This document shows, piece after piece, positions 16,793 to 25,624 of a stretch of 64,000 nucleotides of DNA. The position numbers and the translations under genes are program-made. The DNA is from an uncultured Mediterraneibacter sp. (GTDB lineage: Bacteria; Bacillota; Clostridia; Lachnospirales; Lachnospiraceae): NCBI GenBank assembly GCA_934309345.1, contig CAKRDD010000006.1, positions 83,262-147,261 on the forward strand, in the 5' to 3' direction. Position 1 is the stretch's first letter. Each line of letters opens with the position of its first letter. A model generated the notes under the pieces. That model was not told the origin of the DNA. It worked only from the letters and a program-made list of their open reading frames with translations, and did not search any database.

Positions 16793-19546
16793 ATGGGGAA
16801 TAACTCAGAAAATAAGCCGGACAGATATATAAATATAGGGATTGTAGCGCATGTGGATGCCGGAAAGACGACATTGTCAGAAAGTATGCTCTACCACGCC
16901 GGGGCAATCAGGAAGCTTGGCAGAGTGGATCATAAAGATGCATTTTTAGATACAGATCAGATGGAAAGAGAACGTGGGATCACTATTTTTTCCAAGCAGG
17001 CAGTATTCCGGTGGAAGGATCGCACAATTACACTTCTTGATACACCGGGACATGTGGACTTTTCTGCGGAGATGGAACGCGTTCTGCAGGTTCTGGATTG
17101 CGCAGTGCTTGTTGTCAGTGGAGCAGATGGTGTGCAGGGACATACACAGACACTATGGAAATTATTAAAAAGATATCACATTCCGACCTTTCTTTTTGTG
17201 AATAAAATGGATCAGGAAGGAACGGATGGTGAAAAACTTCTGAAAGAACTCCGCAAGCGTTTTGGGGAAAATGTCGTTCCATTTGAGGATATCATGACAG
17301 AATCCGACTGCCCGGGGGGAAAAGTATATTTACATACGAAAGAGGGCGCAGTGGAAGATGTGTTGGAAGAGCTGGCTGTCTGTGAAGATGATATGATGGA
17401 AGAATATCTGGAAGAGGGAAGAATCTCTCTGGATAAAGTACAAAAAGCGATTGCAGACCGTCAGGTATTTCCATGTTATTTTGGTTCGGCACTACATTCT
17501 CAAGGCGTGGAAGAACTTTTGGATGGACTTGATTTTTATATGAAAGATAAGACTTATCCGGCAGAGTTTGGGGCAAAAGTTTATAAGATCGCAAGGGACA
17601 ATCAGGGAAACCGTCTGACTTATCTGAAAGTGACAGGTGGCAGACTGAAAGTAAAAGATGTAGTGGAAGGATTGAATGAAAAGATCAATCAGATCAGGAT
17701 CTACTCCGGTGAGAAATTTGAGGCTGTCCAGGAAGTAGAAGCCGGAAGAGTATGTGCAGTGACAGGATTGGAAAACACAAGACCCGGGCAGGGAATCGGA
17801 GCAGAAGAAGAGTCCGATTTACCGGTATTAGAACCGGTATTGACATACCAGATCATTCTTCCGGATGACTGTGATGTACATAAGATGCTTTTGAATCTAA
17901 AGATTTTAGAGGAAGAAGAACCAGAACTTCATATTGTATGGGAAGAACAGACTTCTGAGATTCATGTACAGCTGATGGGAGATGTGCAGATTGAGATTCT
18001 GCAACGTATGATAAAGGAACGTTTTGGTGTGTTGGTAGAATTCGGTGAAGGAAGTATTGTTTACAAAGAGACAATCACAGCACCGATAGAAGGTGTGGGA
18101 CACTTTGAACCGCTTCGTCATTATGCAGAAGTACATCTGCGTCTGGAACCGGGAGAACGTGGATCTGGAATGCAGTTTGCAGCAGAGTGCAGTGAAGATA
18201 TTCTGGACAGAAACTGGCAGAGGCTTGTTCTGACACATCTGGAAGAGAAAGAACACAAGGGAGTGCTGACAGGTTCACCAATCACGGATATGAAGATTAC
18301 GTTGACTTCCGGACGTGCACATCAGAAACATACGGAAGGCGGAGATTTCCGTCAGGCAACCTATCGTGCAGTGCGTCAGGGATTAAAGAAAGCAGACAGC
18401 ATTCTTCTGGAGCCATATTATGAATTTCGAATGGAACTTCCATCAGAAAATGTAGGACGGGCTATGACAGATATCCAAAATATGTTCGGTAAATTCGGAA
18501 CACCGATGATTGAAGAAGAGACAACCGTGCTGACAGGAAGTGCACCGGTGTCCCTGATGCGTGGATATCAGAAAGAATTCACTGTCTATACAGGTGGACG
18601 TGGAAGAATGGCAGTTTCGCTGAAAGGTTATGATGTCTGTCATAATCAGGAAGAAGTTCTGGCAGCGTCAACCTATGATTCAGAGGCAGATCTGGCGAAT
18701 CCGACAGGTTCTGTATTCTGTGCACATGGAGCAGGATTTGTTGTGGATTGGGATGAAGTTGAAGAATATATGCATATGGAGCATACACTGGAATCAGGAA
18801 ATGATGATGAAATGGATGTGATGGAGGTGACACTTCCAAAACGCAGGCACTCCAGTATTGAACTGACACAGGAAGAGCTGGATGCAATCTATGTCCGTAC
18901 ACCGGATCCGAAGAAGAATCGTTCTACAGGTCCTGTGACTGTCAGGTCAAAAGAGAAGACAAGAGAGCCGGGAAGTGCTTACCAGGATCCGAAGTGGGAA
19001 GCGCGTCGGAGAGCAAAAGCCGGAACAGAAGAATATCTTCTGGTAGATGGTTATAATATAATTTTTTCATGGGAGGAACTGAAAGAACTTTCAGAAAGAG
19101 ATATTGGTGCAGCAAGAGGAAAGCTTGCAGATATTCTGAGTAACTATCAGGGATTCCGCAAATGTACCCTGATCCTTGTTTATGATGCTTATAAAGTAGA
19201 GGGGAATCCGGGTGAAGTGATGAAATATCATAACATTTATATCGTCTATACAAAAGAAGCAGAAACAGCAGATCAATATATTGAGAAGACAGTCCGCAGG
19301 ATTGCGAAGAATGCAGATGTAACAGTAGCAACATCAGATGGACTTGAACAGGTGATCATCATGGGGCAGGGGGCTCACAGAATGTCTGCGCCAGGTCTGA
19401 AAGAAGAGGTCGAGTTAGCATTAAAAGAACTCAGGGGAGAGCATCTGGGCAGGCAGGTGAATCTGAAAAATTATCTTCTGGATTATCTGGATGAGGAAAC
19501 CGCAAAACAGATGGAAGAAATCCGCCTGGGAAAAGAAAAGTGTTAA
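16793..19546 (+). CDS. EF-G/TetM-like ribosomal GTPase fused to a C-terminal NYN (YacP/Rae1-like) ribonuclease domain
   Basis: About 917 residues. The start is ATG 16793, eight bases after AAAGGGG; the in-frame TTG at 16757 lies in the promoter. Domain order: GTPase (AHVDAGKTT, G1; DTPGH, G3; NKMD, G4; 1-240), EF-G II (245-335), III, IV and V as in ribosomal protection proteins (to about 635), a linker with TGSVFCAHGAGF, then an NYN domain from about 745 to 880. That domain opens LLVDGYN and keeps TKEAETAD, VATSDG and MGQGAHRMSA, closely parallel to Bacillus YacP, known as Rae1, which cuts mRNA in the ribosomal A site. Known for the families: EF-G-like proteins dock in the A site. Inferred: the fusion brings an A-site nuclease to the ribosome. 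It should not be called a tetracycline resistance gene on sequence alone. Confidence 0.9.
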   Translation: MGNNSENKPDRYINIGIVAHVDAGKTTLSESMLYHAGAIRKLGRVDHKDAFLDTDQMERERGITIFSKQAVFRWKDRTITLLDTPGHVDFSAEMERVLQVLDCAVLVVSGADGVQGHTQTLWKLLKRYHIPTFLFVNKMDQEGTDGEKLLKELRKRFGENVVPFEDIMTESDCPGGKVYLHTKEGAVEDVLEELAVCEDDMMEEYLEEGRISLDKVQKAIADRQVFPCYFGSALHSQGVEELLDGLDFYMKDKTYPAEFGAKVYKIARDNQGNRLTYLKVTGGRLKVKDVVEGLNEKINQIRIYSGEKFEAVQEVEAGRVCAVTGLENTRPGQGIGAEEESDLPVLEPVLTYQIILPDDCDVHKMLLNLKILEEEEPELHIVWEEQTSEIHVQLMGDVQIEILQRMIKERFGVLVEFGEGSIVYKETITAPIEGVGHFEPLRHYAEVHLRLEPGERGSGMQFAAECSEDILDRNWQRLVLTHLEEKEHKGVLTGSPITDMKITLTSGRAHQKHTEGGDFRQATYRAVRQGLKKADSILLEPYYEFRMELPSENVGRAMTDIQNMFGKFGTPMIEEETTVLTGSAPVSLMRGYQKEFTVYTGGRGRMAVSLKGYDVCHNQEEVLAASTYDSEADLANPTGSVFCAHGAGFVVDWDEVEEYMHMEHTLESGNDDEMDVMEVTLPKRRHSSIELTQEELDAIYVRTPDPKKNRSTGPVTVRSKEKTREPGSAYQDPKWEARRRAKAGTEEYLLVDGYNIIFSWEELKELSERDIGAARGKLADILSNYQGFRKCTLILVYDAYKVEGNPGEVMKYHNIYIVYTKEAETADQYIEKTVRRIAKNADVTVATSDGLEQVIIMGQGAHRMSAPGLKEEVELALKELRGEHLGRQVNLKNYLLDYLDEETAKQMEEIRLGKEKC

Positions 19547-19681
19547 TTTTTAATGAAGTTACAAGTTTTTTGATGCTATTAATGTTATGATATAGAAAAT
19601 AAGGTCGCAAAAGGAACAAGTGAGCAAATTGGTCAGTGCTCAGTGAAAGTGAGAATTGTGACTTACGAAAGCGAGGTAGAG

Positions 19682-20437
19682 ATGATGAGATGTATGAACT
19701 GTTATCAGGAGATACCGGATAGCTGTAAATTCTGCCCGAATTGCGGGGCGAAGCAACCGGTACAGAAGATGGAACCTGTATCACAGGTGAAGGAAGAGAC
19801 AACAGATAACATAACAGAAGATACAGCAGAGGAACAGCAGCTGGAAGAAAAAGTACAGCAAGAAGATGTGCAGCCGGCAGAAAAAGTACAGCCAGAAGAA
19901 GATGTGCAGCCGGCAGAAAAAGTGCAGCCGACAGAACCAACACAGCCAGCGGATGTGGCAGGTTCATATCAGAGTGATCCATACAAAAGTGTGAATCAGG
20001 AGCAGAATACTTCCTATGGTGAACCAAATAACTATGAGTATGGACAGGGGTATGGTCAGCAAAATCAGAATTATAACCAGCAGAATCAGAATTATACTCA
20101 GCAGGATCCAAACTATGGTCAGCAGAACCAGGGATATTATCAGCAGAATAATTTCAATGGAATGACACAGAAGCCAGTGAACTGGGTTCCATATCTTATA
20201 TTATCGATTATTTCAACGTTATGTTGCTGCCTTCCATTTGGTGTAGTGGGAATCGTGTTCTCGGCAAAGATCAATAGTGCTATGATGGCAGGAAATCTTG
20301 AAGAAGCACAGAATAATGCGAAGATGGCAAGAATCTGGATTATCGTATCCTTTGCAATTGGTATTCTCACATGGTTGATCTACATGGTTCTGATCGTGAC
20401 AGGAGCAGTTTCCGGTTCAGCTTATTACTATTATTAA
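19682..20437 (+). CDS. Zinc-ribbon / low-complexity / CD225-like membrane protein
   Basis: About 251 residues from ATG 19682 (a second ATG follows directly); GAGGT lies upstream, and the frame's GTG at 19643 has no site. Order of parts: a four-cysteine zinc ribbon (CMNCYQEI, FCPNCGAK), an acidic segment with two near-identical copies of a VQPAEKVQP unit, a Tyr/Gln/Asn-rich tract (repeats of NYxQQNQ), then two membrane helices around CCCLPFGVVGIVFSAKIN and ARIWIIVSFAIG, the pattern of the CD225/dispanin family. Function unknown. The next gene encodes a DUF2752 protein 11 bases away, a pairing likely to be functional. Confidence 0.8.
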   Translation: MMRCMNCYQEIPDSCKFCPNCGAKQPVQKMEPVSQVKEETTDNITEDTAEEQQLEEKVQQEDVQPAEKVQPEEDVQPAEKVQPTEPTQPADVAGSYQSDPYKSVNQEQNTSYGEPNNYEYGQGYGQQNQNYNQQNQNYTQQDPNYGQQNQGYYQQNNFNGMTQKPVNWVPYLILSIISTLCCCLPFGVVGIVFSAKINSAMMAGNLEEAQNNAKMARIWIIVSFAIGILTWLIYMVLIVTGAVSGSAYYYY

Positions 20438-20448
20438 AAAGTGAGCGG

Positions 20449-20901
20449 ATGATGATTTGGAAGATAAAGATGCGTGAAGCATTTCAAACAAAAAGGTCAG
20501 CCAGGATCATCGCAGTTCTGACGGGGGCAGTGATTGCAGTGGCCGCTGCGGGTTATCTCTTTTTTCATAATCCGCACCAGTATCCGCTGCCCTGCCTCTT
20601 TCATATTATTACCGGACTGTATTGTCCGGGGTGCGGTGCCGGGCGGGCAAGCTATTCTATTTTACATGGAAGATTTTATATGGCATTCCGGTATAATCCG
20701 ATGTATGTGACATTACTCCCGTTTCTTGGTGTGTATATTGCAGCACGATTGATTGACTGGGTTTTGACCGGTGGTAATCATGTGGATCAGAAGATTAATC
20801 AGAAAGTCCTATATGTGGTATTAGTTATAGTGGTGGGGTTCGGAATCGTGAGAAATATTCCGATTTATCCATTTACATTGCTTGTGCCGGCGGGATATTA
20901 A
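20449..20901 (+). CDS. DUF2752 membrane protein
   Basis: About 150 residues from ATG 20449 (ATG 20452 is also possible); the longer frame overlaps the previous gene and is not favoured. It has three or four membrane helices and the DUF2752 signature CPGCGAGRASYSILHG, with a CxxC pair beside a short helix. The conserved cysteines suggest metal or redox chemistry but none is shown. Followed by a terminator. Confidence 0.82.
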   Translation: MMIWKIKMREAFQTKRSARIIAVLTGAVIAVAAAGYLFFHNPHQYPLPCLFHIITGLYCPGCGAGRASYSILHGRFYMAFRYNPMYVTLLPFLGVYIAARLIDWVLTGGNHVDQKINQKVLYVVLVIVVGFGIVRNIPIYPFTLLVPAGY

Positions 20902-20916
20902 AAAATAAAACCAGAG

Positions 20917-20974
20917 AAACGAAGTTCTTTCAGATTCTGTTTAAATGAGTGACAGAGAAATAACTTCGTTTTTC
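20917..20974 (+). terminator. Terminator after the DUF2752 gene
   Basis: AAACGAAGTT pairs with AACTTCGTTT, followed by a T-rich run. Confidence 0.75.
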
Positions 20975-21144
20975 ATTTTTTGATTTATTAAAAAGCATGA
21001 CTAGGAAAATTCTCAAGAATATGGTATTATGAAAAATGATATATTGTGCGTAAAGAAAAGTAACGCGTCAACCTGAAGAAAAGACAGAAGGGTATCATTT
21101 ATCGTTAGTTCGATGAAAAGTAACAGGATATGGAGGAATGAAGA

Positions 21145-22074
21145 ATGATTAATAAACTGGTAGAGAAGATCAAAAAGACAGGTGCACCGATCGTGGTTGG
21201 ACTCGATCCAATGCTGAACTACATCCCGCAGCACGTACTTGATAAGGCTTATGCAGAGTATGGTGAGACTCTGGAAGGAGCAGCAGAGGCAGTATGGCAG
21301 TTCAATAAGGAGATCGTTGACAAGACTTATGATCTGATTCCGGCAGTAAAACCACAGATCGCAATGTACGAGCAGTTCGGAATTCCGGGACTGATGGCAT
21401 TTAAGAAGACAGTAGATTACTGTAAGTCGAAAGACCTTGTGATCATCGGGGATGTAAAGCGTGGAGATATCGGTTCTACATCTGCTGCTTATGCAACAGC
21501 ACATCTTGGAAAGATCAAGGTTGGAAGCAAGGAATATACACCATTTGGTGAGGACTTTGCAACAGTGAATCCGTACCTTGGATCTGACGGAGTGAATCCA
21601 TTTGTTGACGTATGCAAGGAAGAGAAGAAAGGTCTGTTCATCCTTGTTAAGACATCCAATCCGTCCAGTGGAGAGTTCCAGGACAGAATCATTGACGGAA
21701 GACCGCTTTACGAGTGGGTTGGTGAGAAGGTTGCAGAGTGGGGAGCTGAATGCATGGGAGATGAGTACAGCTACATCGGAGCTGTTGTAGGAGCTACTTA
21801 TCCGGAGATGGGTAAAGTATTAAGAGAAATCATGCCGAAGTCCTACATCCTTGTACCTGGATACGGTGCACAGGGCGGACAGGGAAAAGACCTTGTTCAT
21901 TTCTTTAACAAAGACGGACTTGGTGCGATCGTAAACTCTTCTCGTGGAATTATTGCAGCTTACAAACAGGAAGCTTATGCGAAGTTCGGACCGGAGAATT
22001 TCGGAGATGCATCAAGAGCAGCAGTTGAAGCAATGGTAGCTGATATCAGCGGAGCACTTGCAGCGGCAAAATAA
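21145..22074 (+). CDS. pyrF: Orotidine-5'-phosphate decarboxylase
   Basis: Last step of UMP synthesis: decarboxylates OMP. The 309-residue length matches the longer type 2 family. VVGLDPML opens the barrel and GDVKRGDIGSTSAAYA holds the catalytic Asp-Lys-Asp array. GGAGG precedes the ATG. It heads a pyrF-K-D-E cluster with gaps of 0-70 bases. No PyrR-binding loop or attenuator is visible in the 170 bases upstream. Confidence 0.95.
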   Translation: MINKLVEKIKKTGAPIVVGLDPMLNYIPQHVLDKAYAEYGETLEGAAEAVWQFNKEIVDKTYDLIPAVKPQIAMYEQFGIPGLMAFKKTVDYCKSKDLVIIGDVKRGDIGSTSAAYATAHLGKIKVGSKEYTPFGEDFATVNPYLGSDGVNPFVDVCKEEKKGLFILVKTSNPSSGEFQDRIIDGRPLYEWVGEKVAEWGAECMGDEYSYIGAVVGATYPEMGKVLREIMPKSYILVPGYGAQGGQGKDLVHFFNKDGLGAIVNSSRGIIAAYKQEAYAKFGPENFGDASRAAVEAMVADISGALAAAK

Positions 22075-22144
22075 TTTACCATAGAAATTGAGAAATTCGC
22101 AGATCGTGTTTCTCATAATTTCAAGAAAGGAATTGCATAAGTTT

Positions 22145-22927
22145 ATGGCAAAGCAGAAAGAAAATGCTGTAGTATATTCCCAGGAGCAGCTGGCGGATGG
22201 AATCTACAGCATGTGGATCAATACAGAGGCAGCAAAGGACGCAAAGCCGGGACAGTTTATCTCCATGTATACAACAGATGGAAGTAAATTACTTCCGCGT
22301 CCGATCAGTATCTGTGAGATTGATAAAGAGAACGGAAGACTTCGTGTTGTTTATCGTGTGACAGGACCGAAGACAGGAACAGAAGAATTTTCTAAGCTGA
22401 AAGCAGGAGACATCATTCCGGTGATCGGACCTCTTGGAAATGGATTCCCATACGAGAAGGCTGAAGGAAAGAAAGTATTTCTGATGGGCGGAGGAATCGG
22501 TGTACCGCCGATCCTTGAACTGGCGAAACAGATGGACTGCGAGAAGAAACAGATCGTAGTAGGATACCGCGACGCACAGACATTCCTTAAGGAAGAGTTC
22601 GAGCAGAACGGAGAACTTTATATTTCCACAGAAGATGGAAGTGTCGGAACAAAGGGAAATGTTATGGACGCAATCCGTGAAAATGCTCTGAAAGCAGATA
22701 TGATCTATGCCTGTGGACCGACTCCGATGCTCCGTGCGATCAAACAGTACGCAGAAGAGAACGGAATTGAGTGTTATATCTCACTGGAAGAGAGAATGGC
22801 ATGCGGAATCGGTGCCTGTCTGGCATGTGTATGCAAGTCCAAAGAGAAAGACGCGCACAGCAATGTAAATAACAAGCGTATCTGTAAGGATGGTCCTGTA
22901 TTCTTGTCTACGGAGGTGGAAATCTAA
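22145..22927 (+). CDS. pyrK: Dihydroorotate dehydrogenase electron-transfer subunit
   Basis: Passes electrons from PyrD to NAD+. About 260 residues from ATG 22145 (MAKQKENAVVYSQEQ). AAAGGA is 13 bases away, somewhat long; the frame continues up to a TTG at 22088 without a site. The ferredoxin-reductase-like domain has RPISICEID (FAD) and MGGGIGVPPILELA (NAD). The C-terminal 2Fe-2S site is CGIGACLAC plus a distant cysteine (RICKDG). Its stop overlaps the pyrD start by one base. Confidence 0.94.
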   Translation: MAKQKENAVVYSQEQLADGIYSMWINTEAAKDAKPGQFISMYTTDGSKLLPRPISICEIDKENGRLRVVYRVTGPKTGTEEFSKLKAGDIIPVIGPLGNGFPYEKAEGKKVFLMGGGIGVPPILELAKQMDCEKKQIVVGYRDAQTFLKEEFEQNGELYISTEDGSVGTKGNVMDAIRENALKADMIYACGPTPMLRAIKQYAEENGIECYISLEERMACGIGACLACVCKSKEKDAHSNVNNKRICKDGPVFLSTEVEI

Positions 22928-23829
22928 TGAACATGAGCGTAAATATTGCCGGAGTAGAATGGAAAAATCCGGTAACAGTTGCATCAGGAACATTTGGCTC
23001 GGGAGAAGAATTTTCAGAATTTGTAGACCTGAACCGTCTTGGAGCAGTGACAACGAAAGGTGTGGCGAACGTACCGTGGGCTGGAAACCCGACTCCGCGT
23101 GTGGCAGAGGTTTATGGCGGTATGATGAACGCCATTGGACTTCAGAATCCTGGAATCGATCTGTTCTGCGAGAGAGATATTCCATATCTGAAGAATTTTG
23201 ATACAAAGATCATCGTAAATGTATGTGGACACGCTCCGGAAGAGTATCTTGCGGTTGTAGAGCGGCTTGCAGACGAACCGATCGATATGATGGAAATCAA
23301 TATTTCCTGTCCGAACGTCAATGCAGGATTTCTTGCATTTGGACAGGATGCACATAATGTAGAAAAGCTGACAGCGCAGATTAAGAAGATCGCAAAACAG
23401 CCGATCATTATGAAGCTGACACCGAATGTAACAGATATCACAGAGATTGCAAAGGCAGCAGAAGCTGGTGGAGCAGATGCAGTGTCTCTGATCAATACAC
23501 TGACAGGAATGAAGATTGATATCAACAGAAAGACATTTGCAGTAGCGAATAAGACCGGAGGAGTATCCGGACCGATCGTGAAACCGGTTGCAGTCCGCAT
23601 GGTTTATCAGGTGGCACAGGCTGTTAACATTCCAATCATCGGAATGGGTGGAATTTCCTGTGCAGAAGATGCAATCGAATTTCTTCTTGCAGGTGCAAGT
23701 GCAGTGTCTGTAGGAACAGCAAACTTCCACAATCCGGCAGTGACACTGGAAGTGATTGACGGAATCGAAGCTTATATGAAGAAGAATGGCTTTGAGAATG
23801 TAAAAGATATGGTTGGTATTGTAAAATAA
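22927..23829 (+). CDS. pyrD: Dihydroorotate dehydrogenase, type 1B catalytic subunit
   Basis: Oxidises dihydroorotate to orotate with FMN; works with PyrK. 300 residues. Key blocks: VASGTFGSGEEF, GNPTPR, the NISCPNVN loop with its cysteine, and GMGGISCAEDAIEFLLAGASAV for FMN phosphate. CGGAGGT lies before the start; a second ATG two codons in is possible. Confidence 0.96.
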   Translation: MNMSVNIAGVEWKNPVTVASGTFGSGEEFSEFVDLNRLGAVTTKGVANVPWAGNPTPRVAEVYGGMMNAIGLQNPGIDLFCERDIPYLKNFDTKIIVNVCGHAPEEYLAVVERLADEPIDMMEINISCPNVNAGFLAFGQDAHNVEKLTAQIKKIAKQPIIMKLTPNVTDITEIAKAAEAGGADAVSLINTLTGMKIDINRKTFAVANKTGGVSGPIVKPVAVRMVYQVAQAVNIPIIGMGGISCAEDAIEFLLAGASAVSVGTANFHNPAVTLEVIDGIEAYMKKNGFENVKDMVGIVK

Positions 23830-23847
23830 ACCCGGAGGTAAGATAGA

Positions 23848-24528
23848 ATGGAAAGTTATAAGAAAGAATTTATCGAATTTATGGTAGACTGTGCCGCACT
23901 GAAGTTTGGAGATTTTACACTGAAAAGCGGAAGAAAATCCCCATTTTTCATGAATGCAGGAGCTTATGTGACAGGATCCCAGTTAAAGAAACTTGGTGAG
24001 TATTATGCAAGAGCAATCCATGAGACATATGGAGATGACTTTGATGTACTGTTTGGACCAGCTTATAAAGGAATCCCGCTCGGAGTTGTAACAGCAATCG
24101 CATACAGTGAATTATATGGAAAAGAAGTACGTTACTGCTCAGACCGTAAGGAAGAGAAAGATCATGGCGCAGATAAGGGAAGTTTTCTTGGAAGCAAGCT
24201 GAAAGACGGAGACCGCGTGATCATGATCGAGGATGTTACAACATCCGGTAAATCTATGGAAGAGACAGTTCCGAAGGTAAAAGGTGCTGCTGATGTTACA
24301 ATCGTTGGACTTATGGTATCCTTAAACCGCATGGAAGTAGGAAAAGGCGGAGAGAAGTGCGCACTTGACGAAGTGAAAGATCTCTATGGATTTGAGACAG
24401 CAGCAATCGTTACAATGGAAGATGTTGTAGAGTGTCTTTACAACAAGGAATGTGACGGAAAAGTAGTGATCGATGATGAATTAAAAGCAGCGATCGATGC
24501 ATATTATGAGAAATATGGAGCAAAATAA
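23848..24528 (+). CDS. pyrE: Orotate phosphoribosyltransferase
   Basis: Adds ribose-5-phosphate from PRPP to orotate. 226 residues, with the PRPP loop RVIMIEDVTTSGKSM and the catalytic flexible loop RKEEKDHGADKG. CCGGAGG precedes the ATG. It closes the enzyme part of the pyr cluster. Confidence 0.95.
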   Translation: MESYKKEFIEFMVDCAALKFGDFTLKSGRKSPFFMNAGAYVTGSQLKKLGEYYARAIHETYGDDFDVLFGPAYKGIPLGVVTAIAYSELYGKEVRYCSDRKEEKDHGADKGSFLGSKLKDGDRVIMIEDVTTSGKSMEETVPKVKGAADVTIVGLMVSLNRMEVGKGGEKCALDEVKDLYGFETAAIVTMEDVVECLYNKECDGKVVIDDELKAAIDAYYEKYGAK

Positions 24529-24542
24529 GGAGGCCTGGTGTT

Positions 24543-24692
24543 TTGGAAAAAGCGTATCGTGTAATGAGAAACAGCGGAGCAGGTAGCATTGCAATTGGAA
24601 TTATCCTGCTTGTTACAGGAGTTACGGTAGGAATTATTTCTATTATCAATGGAGCCAGCCTGTTAAAACATAAAAATAGTATAACATTTTAA
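24543..24692 (+). CDS. 49-residue single-pass membrane peptide
   Basis: Starts at TTG 24543, nine bases after GGAGG that directly follows the pyrE stop codon. The peptide has a short amphipathic N-terminus, a membrane helix of about 24 residues (SIAIGIILLVTGVTVGIISI) and a basic tail. A terminator follows at once, so it is the last gene of the pyr transcript. Family not recognised; function unknown. It could also serve an unrelated membrane role and simply share the transcript. Confidence 0.65.
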   Translation: MEKAYRVMRNSGAGSIAIGIILLVTGVTVGIISIINGASLLKHKNSITF

Positions 24693-24694
24693 AA

Positions 24695-24770
24695 GGAAAG
24701 TCCCCTCGTAGCTTGTTCATTGTGAGTAGTTACGTCCGAAGTGAACCGGCAGAGGGGACTTTCTTTTTCT
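24695..24770 (+). terminator. Terminator of the pyr cluster
   Basis: GAAAGTCCCCTC pairs with GAGGGGACTTTC, followed by TTTTTC. Confidence 0.9.
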
Positions 24771-24786
24771 GTGAAGGTGTAAGAAA

Positions 24787-25266
24787 TTGACAAAAAAAGA
24801 AGCGAAGAGAGTCAGGACGCTTGGAAAGATCCTGTTTATATTATATATTATCTTCCTTGTATACTTTCTGTTCTTATCAGACTGGTACGGCAGGGAAGGC
24901 GTAATGGATGAATACCATTACAATCTGGAGCTATTCAAAGAGATTAAGAGATTTATTAAATACAGACATCAGCTGGGAACGTTTGCGGTGTTCTCAAATT
25001 TATTTGGAAATATTCTGATTTTCATGCCGGTTGGTTACTTTTCTGCAATGGCAGGGAAAAGAAGAAGCTTTTTTAAAACGTTATTTTGGAGTTTTTGTCT
25101 GACTCTTTGTGTAGAGTTGATGCAGCTGATCACGAAAGTGGGATGCTTTGATGTGGACGATATTCTGCTGAATACAATCGGCGGTGTACTTGGATATATA
25201 GTTTTTGTAGTTTGTAATCTACTAAGGAGAAGAAATGAACGGAAAAAAAGAAAAGAAAAACGATGA
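24787..25266 (+). CDS. VanZ-like membrane protein
   Basis: A 159-residue protein with four membrane helices. It starts at TTG 24787 after AAGGTG. NLFGNILIFMPVGYF and the C-terminal DVDDILLNTIGGVLGYIVF are the VanZ family signature. VanZ relatives are linked to teicoplanin or lipoglycopeptide resistance in some bacteria, but most chromosomal copies have no known role. The C-terminus is basic (RRRNERKKRKEKR) and overlaps the next gene by 32 bases. Confidence 0.88.
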   Translation: MTKKEAKRVRTLGKILFILYIIFLVYFLFLSDWYGREGVMDEYHYNLELFKEIKRFIKYRHQLGTFAVFSNLFGNILIFMPVGYFSAMAGKRRSFFKTLFWSFCLTLCVELMQLITKVGCFDVDDILLNTIGGVLGYIVFVVCNLLRRRNERKKRKEKR

Positions 25267-25624
25267 AAGAGAAAAAAAACAGAAGAAAGAAAAGGAACGA
25301 AAGAATAATCAATCAAAGAAATATGGGAAAGCAGCTTATCTGCAGTCAAGAAGAGGTGTAATCTCCTGCTGGTTGACCGGATGGTCACTTGCTATCTTGC
25401 TGGGATGTGTCGGATATGCATTCCTGACGAGAGGAAAGGCAGCCGGAATTGTCGGAGGGATTGCAATCCTTTCTTTAGTACTTGATATATATGGAATCTG
25501 GAATGCGATAGAAGGATTTGAAGAGCAGGATAGAAAATATCTTTCCTGTAAATGTGGAATCGGGATCGGTGTTGTGCAGATCTTGTGCTTCCTTGGAATT
25601 TTTGTTGGAGGTCTGAGCTTATGA
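25235..25624 (+). CDS. Small membrane protein, unknown function
   Basis: A 129-residue protein. The first 45 residues are almost all Lys/Glu/Asn/Arg (KKEKKNDEREKKQKKEKE), followed by three membrane helices with a YLQSRRGVIS entry and a short cytosolic loop near EGFEEQDRKYL. AAGGAG precedes the ATG inside vanZ. Its stop overlaps the next gene's start (ATGA), so the three genes form one unit. It recalls a Lachnospiraceae membrane family (possibly DUF6142), from memory only. Confidence 0.7.
   Translation: MNGKKEKKNDEREKKQKKEKERKNNQSKKYGKAAYLQSRRGVISCWLTGWSLAILLGCVGYAFLTRGKAAGIVGGIAILSLVLDIYGIWNAIEGFEEQDRKYLSCKCGIGIGVVQILCFLGIFVGGLSL

Noticed and set aside
16793..19546. Acquired tetracycline-resistance gene
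   Set aside because: It is TetM-like, but longer, carries the NYN domain, shares base composition with its neighbours and lies in core sequence with no mobile element.
19431..20111. 226-codon minus-strand frame over the zinc-ribbon gene
   Set aside because: Its Leu/Pro/Ala repeats are the reverse reading of the VQPAEK and QQNQ repeats.
20975..21144. PyrR-dependent attenuator before pyrF
   Set aside because: No anti-antiterminator loop of the PyrR type and no terminator hairpin were seen close to the gene.
23014..23730. 238-codon minus-strand frame inside pyrD
   Set aside because: Cys/His/Ser-rich composition typical of the antisense of a real gene; no ribosome site.
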